Below, in pieces: positions 54,666-64,000 of a DNA stretch of 64,000 nt; the first letter of the stretch is position 1, and each line of letters starts with the position of its first letter. A program made the position numbers and the translations under genes. The notes under the pieces were generated by a model. The model saw nothing but the letters and a program-made list of their open reading frames with translations, was not told where the DNA came from and ran no database searches. Source of the stretch: Hydrangea macrophylla (Eukaryota; Streptophyta; Magnoliopsida; Cornales; Hydrangeaceae); NCBI GenBank assembly GCA_033977485.1, contig CM066983.1:105647080-105711079 (forward strand), in the 5' to 3' direction.

Positions 54666-57600
54666 ATGTCTCCTGCAATGGTAATGACAGCTGAGAGTCA
54701 GCAGAGAGTAGTAGCAGTAGATGGGGATGATTCAGTAGTAGATCATGAAAGGCAGTACCAGAAAGGAGTGAAGCATCTATTTGAAAATGGGATTACAAAA
54801 GTGCCTAAAAAGTACATATTGCCCATTTCAGAACGACCCAAAGCAATCAATGGTGAACCACATGACTCATCAGCTGGGCGCCTCAATCTTAAGTTGCCTG
54901 TGGTTGACTTTGTTGAATTGCAAGGCTTAAACAGGTCCCAAGTCCTTGAAACCCTTGCTAATGCTTGCCAAAATTTTGGGTTTTTTCAGGTGGGTGCATG
55001 TGAATTATATATATATATATATATATATTAACCTCGAGTACTTAGGAATGATTTATAAAAAAAAAAAAAAAATTAAACGGACACCCCTTAATCCCATTTT
55101 TATTAATTAAAAAAAAAATTTAAATAGATCATGCATATGTGTTCATATTCTCTTGCATTTCAACTAAATAATGGTAGTATTTAATTCACCAATTGATCGA
55201 TGCGAGCAGCTGGTAAATCATGGTATTCCAAAGGATGTTATAAGCAATATGATGAACGTTAGTGGAAGGTTTTTTGGGATGCCTTTTGAGGAGCGAGAGA
55301 AGTACATGTCTGCCAGCATGTCAACCCCAGTTAGGTACGGAACAAGCTTCAACCAAACCAAAGATGGTGTCTTTTGTTGGAGAGACTTCCTGAAGCTAAC
55401 ATGCCATCCCTTATCAGAAGTCCTTCCTCATTGGCCTTCTTCTCCTTCCGACTTTAGGTCAGTGCTAGCCTACCCACCTCCTCGATCCAACAATTATATT
55501 TACATGATTTTATACATATATATATATATATACGAAAATTCTCTAGAGATGACGCCTATATATGTTTAATGTATATGTAGGTGGTATTTTTATTATTTAA
55601 CAATGCATAATTTTAGATATATCGTAATTTAGTAGATCTACTCATTGCAAAACAACTTTAATTAGTTCCCTTATTATTCTAACGAGTTATTAAATATATT
55701 TTCCATCCATTGAAGGTGAACACATTATTATCTTACTATCTTCTGATTGGGATATCAAGCCATACACACACACATTGTACATGTAGATGCAGGGGAAATG
55801 CTACCTTACGATGTCTTTGACCTATGCACTTTAATTTAAGAGTAATACTACACACATTCTGATAAGCACACCAAAATGCACAACTTTGTTTAAAAAGGTT
55901 GGACCTTTACCTTGCTTAAAAAAGTTGGACCTAACATTTTAAGTAAGGTTGTGCATGTTGGTGTGCTTATCAGAGTGTGTGTAGCATTGTTAATTTAAAT
56001 GGACCAAAAAACATATATACCATTCTATTAAAATGATATAGCATTAAATAAACTTTATAAATGACCTAAACTAAATTACTTTTAGTACTCACATTGTGAA
56101 TCCCTACTTTCATTTTAATGATGTGGCAAAAAGAAAAATATTATGCATTTTAAATTTGAACGTATTACAATCTTAATTAGTGCATTATATAATATAAGAG
56201 TATTAATTAATGATATTTTTTCCAAATTTTATATTGCAAGTGTGTTTGACAACTATTAGGAATACAAAATTTGAGAATTAAGCATAATATATTACTCATA
56301 ATTAATGCAATAGGATAGCAGCCACTGATATGTATACATACACATATATAACACACATGCATATGCTTCCAGCTGTGTGCCGTAAAAGCACGAGGGTGCG
56401 GCTGCAGGATTTTAGTTTTACCTACTCACTAAAAATTAATACTAGGTTTTCGGTTTAACCTATATACGATAACTATGCTAATTTTTGGACCTACCAATTT
56501 TATGTTAATCCAAATGACAAAATTTAAATTGTTTTTGATTGTTCAAAACAGGAAATTTGCGGTTACCTATGCGAAAGAGACCAAATTCTTGTTCCTAATG
56601 CTAATGGAGGCCATCCTAGAGAGCCTTGGACTAGCAACCACCAAGAACAAGACGGTAGATGATGACAATGACAATGACAATAATGATATATTTTTAGAGG
56701 AATTTCAAGATGGAAGCCAGCTAATGGTTCTAAATTGCTACCCACCATGTCCAGAACCCGACTTGACCCTTGGAATGCCGCCCCATTCGGATTATGGGTT
56801 TCTCACTCTTCTTCTCCAAGACGAGGTTGAGGGTTTGCAAATACAATTCCAAGAAAAATGGGTCACAGTTCAACCCATTGCTAATTCTTTCATTGTCAAT
56901 GTCGGTGATCATCTTGAGGTATATATATATATATATATATATGTTTATGACTCTTCTTAAGTCAAGAACAGAAGTTATAATCTTAGGGCCTTGGAACCTT
57001 TTTTAATCTTTTGGTTTTTAATTTTAAGTTCTGAAAACGAAAACTAATTTTAATTTGTTTCCTTTTTTATACAAACGGAATCCTGAAAACTACTTTTTAT
57101 TTGGGTTTGTTGTCCCAATTTTGTTGTCATGCATTTTATTTATTTTTTTTTAAAAAGAAAAAATATAGAAATGATTACCAAACTCTATCTTTTTCGATTT
57201 TCAATTTCAATAAAATGAAAACAAAAACAAAATTTTTTTTAAAAAATTGAAAAGCCACAATTTTACGGGCCCTTAATTAGGTGTTAGTTTTCCTTTATGT
57301 AGTGATTTACAGTACTACTACATAAGTTTAGACCTCGCATGGTAACGTTTCCTGTTTTGAGTTTTCAGTTTTTTAAAAATGAAAACCAGTTTTGGTTTTT
57401 TTTTTAAAAAAAAAAAACAAAAACTTGTTTGGTAACATTGCTGATTTTAAAAAAAAAAAAAAAACCAGGAAACTCAAAACGACTTTTTGGTGTTTTTATT
57501 TTTTACCCAAAATTTGAAAACGTTTTTTAAAAACAAAAAACAAAAACGTTACCAAACGTGTTTTCAATTTTTGTTTTCTAAAAAACAAAAACAAAAACAG

Positions 57601-57932
57601 AAAACAGAAAACAACAACGTTACCAAACGAGCCCTTAATTATTGATCATATATGTGTACTTGGTCATTTGTTTTTGTACGTATCAGATATTTAGCAATGG
57701 GAGGTACAAGAGTGTGTTGCACAGAGTTCTTGTGAATCCTACAAAACCTAGGGTCTCTGTGGCTTCTTTGCATAGTCTTCCATTCAAGAGTACAATTCAA
57801 CCATCCCCCAAACTCATCAATGAGGAAAATCCGAGGCGTTACATGGACACTGATTTTGCTACTTTTCTTCAGTACGTTGTCTCTTGCGAACCCAAGAAAA
57901 AGAACTTCCTGGAGTCTAGGAAATTGACTTGA
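54666..57932 (+). CDS. 2-oxoglutarate/Fe(II)-dependent dioxygenase (GIM2/At2g36690-like clade)
   Basis: Coding exons 54666-54989, 55210-55457, 56552-56918 and 57687-57932 give 394 residues plus stop. All introns are GT-AG and all phases agree. An N-terminal DIOX_N region (LPVVDF, then FGFFQ|LVNHGIP across intron 1) is followed by the catalytic double-stranded beta helix. Iron ligands are H269 and D271 (PPHSDYG) and H325 (LHRVLVN), and the 2-oxoglutarate contact is R335-x-S337 (RVS). CYPPCPEPDLTLG and GRYKSVLHR are hallmarks of plant DOXC-class enzymes. The C-terminal YMDTDFATFLQYVVSCE and KNFLESRKL resemble the clade that includes GIM2. It would be a soluble cytosolic hydroxylase or desaturase of a small molecule; the substrate is not readable. 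An Asp/Asn run (about 227-237) is an insertion relative to relatives. No break is seen. Confidence 0.93.
55840..55989. mobile_element. MULE-type MITE in dioxygenase intron 2
   Basis: GAGTAATACTACACACATTCTG pairs with the right end (CAGAGTGTGTGTAGCATTG). TTAATTTAA flanks exactly (55831-55839 and 55990-55998). The inner arms share GTTGGACCT and its inverse with the 195-bp family. Confidence 0.88.
57332..57632. mobile_element. Probable TIR element in dioxygenase intron 3
   Basis: CGCATGGTAACGTTTCCTG at the left and CAACGTTACCAAACGAGCCC at the right are inverted. The interior is A/T homopolymers with repeated CGTTACCAAAC and AAAACAAAAAC motifs. No target duplication is clear. Confidence 0.5.
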
Positions 57933-58585
57933 AAAATGCCCCCCAAAAAATAGGAAAATTAAAGTCTACATATACATTTTGACTTTTTGAAGCATATATA
58001 AATTATGTGAGTAGATTAGTAAATATGTATTTGATTGAAATTTGGAATTACAAAGATAATAAGATCTTTTTATTTCGATCTGTTTGTGATTTTCTCTTCC
58101 ATCTTCTGTTTTGTATTAATTTGCTTGTAATTTTTGTTCTTAACATGCACTCAAGTTCTACAAAATACTTAGATGTGGTGTGGGCTGCATAATTCCAGGA
58201 CTTTTTTCTTTTCTTGGATTTCTTTAATTTGGAATAAATATAAATCAAGAAACTAATTTTGCTACATCCACCACATTAATATTTGGGGAAAAAAAAATTG
58301 GATACATACTTATATATGGTGTAAGTAAATTGACCAAATCGATCGATTTTTAAGAAAATTCTTCAAACTTAAAAATCAATCAAATCGACCAAAAATCGAT
58401 CAAACCGAAGACCCGATCAAACTCTATACTACGATCGGATTTGAAACTTGAAAAAAAAAACAAAACAAACGACCAACTTACACCCTGAATATATATATAT
58501 ATATATATATGCCTTCAATATACTGCCTACCCCAGGGCTGCCAAATTTGGTCAGTATTTCACTCTTAAGAAGGGCACCAAAAGGA

Positions 58586-58748
58586 GAATAATATTGTAAG
58601 CAGTTTCTTATATAAGAAAGCGGCCTTTAACCATTAGATGGAGATTTGGTTCCAAAATAGTAATTACAAAATATTATTAAATAATAACAAATCTTTATCC
58701 AATGGTTAAAGATACATTTCTTATATAAGAAACTGGTTACAATATCAT
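58586..58748. mobile_element. Hairpin MITE
   Basis: ATATTGTAAGCAGTTTCTTA / AAGAAACTGGTTACAATAT and TTTAACCATTAGATGGAG / ATCCAATGGTTAAA form paired arms. TTCTTATATAAGAAA occurs in both arms as a palindrome. Confidence 0.65.
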
Positions 58749-59352
58749 TACTTGCACCAAAAAGTATTGAGTTAGGGCCAAAGAGACAAAAAATGTTATA
58801 TGTAGTATGTTGGTCCAAGTGTACTCGAGTCCACCCAAATATTATATATATATATATATACAATTAATATATCTAATGTATAAGCCTTATTGTAGTCCAG
58901 TCCACAGCGAATGTTGGCCCAATTACACTTCTTTTGTGGCATCTCAGTTTAAGTCAACCTAAATTATTTTTATAGGAGTATAAGTCTAAGCTTTATAGCT
59001 TATAATCAACGATTAATTCTTGTTATCAAAAAAAAAAAAAAAAAGAAGAAATAGTATGAGAGCAGGCAGAACTACAAATGAGCTAGAGCAAAAGAAGATC
59101 AAAATATATTATATGAATTACAAGTACTAAACCTTTCAACTCTCAAAATGCATGAACAAAAAAAATTGATAGATCGAGCAAAATCCTATCAAAAAACATT
59201 TATAAATTGATCAAAAAATTTTATGCTCGGAGACGCGAACCACACGTGGTTTCGAGCCAACCTTGTTCAGGTCCTAGTTTTAAATTTTGCCTAGGTTCCG
59301 GCCTAATTATCAGGACGGCCTTGTATATCGTATACATTCATATATTTATAAA

Positions 59353-59520
59353 GGGTAATAGACAAACACTTTACACAAACACTTATAAACACACTCTATC
59401 TCTCTTATGGGTGGCATTGTGGGCTCCATTGAAATTATTTGGACCACACAGTGCCACCCATGAAAGGGTTAGAGTGTGTTTGTAAGTATTTGTGTAAAGT
59501 ATTTGTGCCTATCATTATTG
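59353..59520. mobile_element. MULE-type MITE with perfect 9-base duplication
   Basis: GGGTAATAGACAAACACTTTAC pairs with the right end (GTAAAGTATTTGTGCCTATCATTATTG). ATTTATAAA flanks exactly (59344-59352 and 59521-59529). The inner arms carry TGGGTGGCATTGTGGG / CACAGTGCCACCCA. Confidence 0.88.
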
Positions 59521-60013
59521 ATTTATAAATATGTTACATGTCTAAACACTATGGAACACTAACTCAATGGTGATAGTTAATTAAAGAGGGAAACCATGGT
59601 ATTAGGCAACTCTCTATTTATTGTTAAACACAAACATATATATGAAGAATACAGAGTAGATAGAAGCCAAATTTAGTGGATATGCTGTAGTGATGATATC
59701 TTCCTCATTTAATTTAACTAAAAAATTCATGTTGGTTAGAAGTGGGGGTTGTGGCCATATATGCTCTTTTCGGAAAGCAATTGACATTAAAAAATAAAAA
59801 AAGGGAAAGAGGGGGGGAGAATCAGAAATGGTATCCCAATTCTTTTTTCTTTTTTCTTTTTTCTTTTTTGTTAAAAGAAATGTCATTAGAAACAAACCAG
59901 AGACAAAACAGAGATGATCACAAACCCCTTGATTTCATTCCTCAAAAATAGAACGGGGAATGTCTTCAACCGGGATGGATCAAAAAACACAAGAATTCGT
60001 TGCCCAATTCATC

Positions 60014-60048
<35 letters not shown>

Positions 60049-60227
60049 ATATATTTCATAACTTTTTTCCATGTGATTTGTGTAGGATTTATGTCCTATA
60101 TAGAATAAATATGGATTTGGCTATAACTAGATATACATATTGGCCTTTCTATTTAATGGTTTAAGATTTTGGGTTGGATTCATAGTTTATTCAAGATTCG
60201 TGAAAAAAAAAATGTACTCCATTTTAT

Positions 60228-60368
60228 TAAGGGAATTGCTTTTCGCACTCCAAAAATTACTACATGCACTCTATGAATTGCATATTGTGCATGATACAAC
60301 ATACTTTTTGGGAGTTGTACTATAAATTTGCATTTGGTAATTTTTAGAGTGCAAATAACATTTCCCTT
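60228..60368. mobile_element. Hairpin MITE
   Basis: AAGGGAATTGCTTTTCGCACTC at the left pairs with GAGTGCAAATAACATTTCCCTT at the right. CCAAAAATTACTAC and its inverse in GGTAATTTTTAG extend the arm. Confidence 0.65.
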
Positions 60369-61312
60369 TATTAATCATGGATAGTTTATATGTGTGCGTG
60401 TGTAGTGAAAGTTGTTTGCTTGAAGAGGTCTAGCAAAAACATGTAGAAAACAGAGTTCTACATTTATTTGACCTAAGTACCCTTTCATTCTCTTAACTAT
60501 ACAATGAAGTTTGGCTGCATTTAGATCAGTAGCATCCTGAAGAGGTCCAGCAAAAGCATATAGAAAACACAGTTTTAGATTTATTTGACCTAAGGATTCT
60601 TTCATTCTCTTTTATTTTTTGGATTTGCCAACAATGTATAATCCATGACCAATGATGGTTAATTAATATCATGTACTAAGAAAAAGGCTTGGTCTATATG
60701 TAATGTGAAGGGACAACATGGTCAACAGATATTATGAGTTAACTTAACTGTCTGACATGACATTTCAGTTGAATTAGTGCTTGTTACATTAAATGTGGAC
60801 TGTGATATAACATGAACTATTTTCAAAATATTTTAGGTAAGAAGGAATTTATTTGTTAAAAAAGAAAAAAAAGAAAAGGAGGAATGAAATACACACTCCT
60901 AAATAGCTTAGCTTTTTCACATTTTGAAAACAAATTTAGGTATATTTTCCACATAAAATGGATTTGAATTTTATCTTCCACTTGTGTTGTTCTCGAAATT
61001 ATTACCAGATCAGGGCGAACAATTGAGTTTAGGTAATTTATGGGGTGGTTTAGACTTTAGTCCATTAAGTTCTACCTATCTAGAAATAAATTTATTTTAA
61101 AATTGAATCTATAAATTAGTCTCTCACTTACTTTAAAGACATAAATACCCCCAACCCTATAAACCAGGATTTTGAAATTCAAAATCCAGATTAATTTGTT
61201 ATATATATATATAGATAGATAGATAGATAGAAAGAGAGAGTTACAATAGAAAATTTAATAAATACCCCCACTACCATAAATCAGGGTTTTGAAATTCAAA
61301 ACTCAGTTTTGT

Positions 61313-61358
<46 letters not shown>

Positions 61359-61730
61359 ATTAACAGAGAAATTTTATTAATTATAATTTCTCACATTTTT
61401 TAAGGTATTTGATGAGAAATTTCTCACCAAATAATTTTTGACAGGTCACTATGAACTATAAAGTTGTGTTACAACTAACCTAATATGAGGAATGGTCCAT
61501 GCACGAAAAAGTTTTTTTTTTTTGGTAAGAAATTTCTCACCAAATAAAAATAAATTTCTCACCTTCAAAACTCAAAAGCAAAACACCACACTTTGTGAAA
61601 AATTTCTCACACTAACAAAAATTCATACACACACTATCAAAACACTAAAAATTAAAATGCATCAACAATACTCATGGATATACATACACACATATAGATA
61701 TAGGCATACGAGCCTCTTCACCATCACCGC

Positions 61731-62303
61731 TAGGGGTGGGCATTCGGTCGGTTCGGTTCGGTTCGGTTCGGTTCGATTTGACACTATTCGGTTCGGTTTG
61801 GGTTCGGTTCGGTTTGGAAGGTTGTCAACTGTTAACTGATTGAAATTTAATGCGGTTGGTTCGGTTCGGTTAACTGAATTACAAATTCGGTTCGGTTTGG
61901 TTATTCGGTTAACCGAAATGTAAAAAACCCAATTTTTATTTTTATTTTTTTTTTCATTTTTCACAACTTTTTTACATTTTTTTTCCTTTTTCTTTCATAT
62001 TACAAAGAACGCATGCTTTTCTTTGTTTTTAATTGTAAAAATACATATATTTTATTATCTATAGTTATGTATAAGTATATTAATAATATAGAAAATGAAA
62101 ATAAAAAATAAAATTTCGGTTTTCGGTTCGGTTCGGTTCGGTTCGGTTTTGCCTATAGGCAACTGATAACTGAACTGAAATTTTTAATTCGGTTCGGTTT
62201 TTAACCGAACTGAAATTTTTAACTGAAACAACCGAACTGAAATTGAAAATTCGGTTCGGTTGGTTCGGTTTGTTCGGTTAACCGAACTGTTTGCCCACCC
62301 CTA
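61731..62303. mobile_element. Non-autonomous hAT-like element filled with GGTTC repeats
   Basis: Ends TAGGGGTGGGCA and TGCCCACCCCTA are exact inverted repeats. Flanks ATCACCGC (61723-61730) and ATCACCGT (62304-62311) are an 8-base duplication with one change. The interior is a pentanucleotide GGTTC array on both sides with GGTTAACCGAAC palindromes. Open frames on both strands (61492-61839, 61662-61964) are translations of this repeat. Confidence 0.88.
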
Positions 62304-63130
62304 ATCACCGTCGTCCCTTTCTCAATCATCGCCTTGTATGATGTTCTGAGACTCCCTTTCCCCAAAACCTTTGCCCCGCTCTAAACACCCAGAACTGGAG
62401 ACGAGTCAACTCATCAGGTCAGAGCTGGACTCGTTCGGCATTGAATAGAAGTGACCGGTGGCTAAGACTAGTGTTCTGACCGTTGGCTGGACTCCTTTCA
62501 TAATATTCTTATATTAATTTGTATTGCTATAAATCTGTGAAAGATTAAAGACACTGAACTTTCCAATTGAAAAGAATAAGGAAGAACCAAGTAGAATTAA
62601 CTTCATCTATAGCAAGCTCTGCTACCATAAAAATCATCCCATTGTGCTCCAGTACAAAATACAACTAATGTTTATATTTTGTATTTGTCCATATCAAATC
62701 ATGAGAGAGAGAGAGAGAGAGAGAGAGATCATGAGAAAGAGAGATAGATAGAGATCTAATATGTGCAGTTATTTGGGGTCAAATTGAAATTCCTAAATCC
62801 ATGCCTTGATGTGGTGATAGTATGTATTTATATATATTTAATGGTAAGGACAATTTTGTCTATAAAAAAAGACATAGATTTAGGGGAAATGATTAATCTC
62901 TAGTTTATAATTGTAATTAGGGACTAATTACTGTAAATAGATTTGGGGATGAATCAATTTTTGAAAGAGTGGGGTGTCAAGGACTAAACCTTATATTACT
63001 ATAATTTATAAATAACTTAAACTTAATTTAGTCACACAAGTCAAGATATTTTTTATTTTTGCTTCTCTCACCCAAAATAAGATTTTTCTTTACCTGCTTT
63101 TCTCTTGTACAATAGCTAGTCTAAAAAAAT

Positions 63131-63290
63131 ACTAGACACACAACACATTTCACAACAGGGCTTTAAATGTGTTGTATCTTGTGCTGGTTGAATTTTTCAT
63201 AGGTTTTTATGCATCACTTACACAGCACAAGATACATGCATTTAAAGTCATATTGTGGAATGTGTTGTGAAATGAGTTATGTGCCTAGTA
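63131..63290. mobile_element. Hairpin MITE
   Basis: ACTAGACACACAACACATTTC pairs with GAAATGAGTTATGTGCCTAGT. The inner arm CTTTAAATGTGTTGTATCTTG pairs with CAAGATACATGCATTTAAAG. Confidence 0.7.
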
Positions 63291-63377
63291 TTTTTTTTTT
63301 TTTTCACAAATCTTAGTTTTTAAAATTGAATTATTGTCCAAAGCATTGTTCTTTTAAGTTGTCAAAAAAAAAAATAG

Positions 63378-63559
63378 AGCACTATTAGACCCACACAATG
63401 AACCACCTATTTTTTTCGCACACAGCTTTAAATGCATGTATTCTGTGCTGTGTAAGTAGGGCACAAAAAGTGTAAAAAAAATTCAAACAGTACAAAGTAC
63501 AAGCATTTTAATTTGTATGTGAAAAAAAAATGTAATTCACTATGTGGGTTTAGCATTTT
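63378..63559. mobile_element. Hairpin MITE
   Basis: GCACTATTAGACCCACACAATG pairs imperfectly with TCACTATGTGGGTTTAGCATTT. The interior (TAAATGCATGTATTCTGTGC, GGGCACAAAAAGTGTAAAA) is close to the element at about 42663-42830. Confidence 0.7.
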
Positions 63560-64000
63560 CCAAAAGTATATTTACTCCCTCAAGCAATATGAATTATTCA
63601 ATTTAAACCAAAATATGGTGTTTTCTCCACTGTGTCAAATGTCAACACATCATTTATTTTTTCTACTTTTTTTTTTCTTTATAGTGATGGATTCAAATGT
63701 TAACAGCTTTTCACTGTCATACATTACAAACGGTTGTTACTTATGCTAGTGGCAGCATTCTTTCGTACAAAAAAGAAAATTAATAGTGCAACAGATTAGA
63801 ATATTTCAAACCTTTATGATATCGTAATTATCGTTACAACAACATATATATATATATATACGTTTTATATAGATCTCACATGGTGTAATTGTGAGGTCAT
63901 ACTTAATTATTGTGCAACCGCTTAAATTTCATTAGAAGTGAATTAAGGCATATATAACTAGTATAACTTTGTTTGGCAATAGCTTTTTGAGTATATAAGT

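Larger units (their letters stand above)
57933..61730. other. Intergenic stretch 3' of the dioxygenase gene, no gene seen
   Basis: An AATAAA near 58232 may serve the dioxygenase transcript. The rest is AT-rich with several (AT)n tracts, an A tract near 59028-59044, and MITEs listed separately. Short frames lack recognisable domains. Confidence 0.6.
62312..64000. other. Right end of the window, no gene seen
   Basis: AT-rich sequence with a (GA)n tract near 62703-62732 and two hairpin elements near the end. No coding region is supported. Confidence 0.6.

Noticed and set aside
61492..62303. Frames on both strands with regular Phe/Gly/Ser or Arg/Thr/Glu/Pro repeats
   Set aside because: They arise from the GGTTC pentanucleotide array.

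Overview
This window looks like nuclear DNA of a eudicot plant. It is AT-rich and gene-poor. It holds only three credible host genes, and these are of plant types: an ATL-type RING-H2 ubiquitin ligase, a plastid NCS1 nucleobase transporter, and a four-coding-exon 2-oxoglutarate dioxygenase. Most of the rest is plant transposable elements. I could not fix the genus; repeat style and gene content alone do not settle it.

Layout. 1-6635 is the 3' part of a Ty3/gypsy chromovirus (Tekay/Del type), with a gag-pol frame broken by three in-frame stops and a 2.3-kb LTR full of CGATCGA motifs. 6636-11480 is AT-rich debris with a Helitron 3' end and several hairpin elements. The ATL gene lies at 11483-12337 (minus). 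Its upstream region (12.55-13.4 kb) is repeated at 15.09-15.76 kb, and the second copy lacks a MITE present in the first. 16533-31101 is a three-level nest: a 195-bp MITE split by a 1.87-kb solo LTR, itself split by a young 12.5-kb Tat-lineage Ty3/gypsy element. The Tat element has 611-bp LTRs differing at 8 sites, and between pol and its 3' LTR it carries two tandem antisense genes with matching promoters.

The NCS1 transporter gene is at 33167-34879 (plus, intronless). A small hAT element (35313-35738) has a shrunken Ty1/copia element (35742-37411, minus) inserted in its right target-site duplication. 37.4-46.0 kb has MITEs and a small hAT element but no gene. 46029-49529 is a CACTA (En/Spm) transposon, closed by 3-bp duplications, that encodes only a TNPA-like protein. 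49.5-54.2 kb has MITEs and a LINE tail with a 16-bp target duplication. The dioxygenase gene runs from a TATA box at 54249 to a stop at 57932. The last 6 kb has MITEs and a hAT element filled with GGTTC repeats.

How the parts relate. The three host genes are unrelated single genes, not a cluster. The window is mainly informative about transposon biology: insertion order can be read from target-site duplications, and several boundaries are confirmed twice (two copies of one MITE both reconstruct to 195 bp, and removing the copia element restores the 8-bp hAT duplication). The most unusual content is the duplicated antisense gene pair inside the Tat element. No CRISPR, tRNA or rRNA gene was seen.
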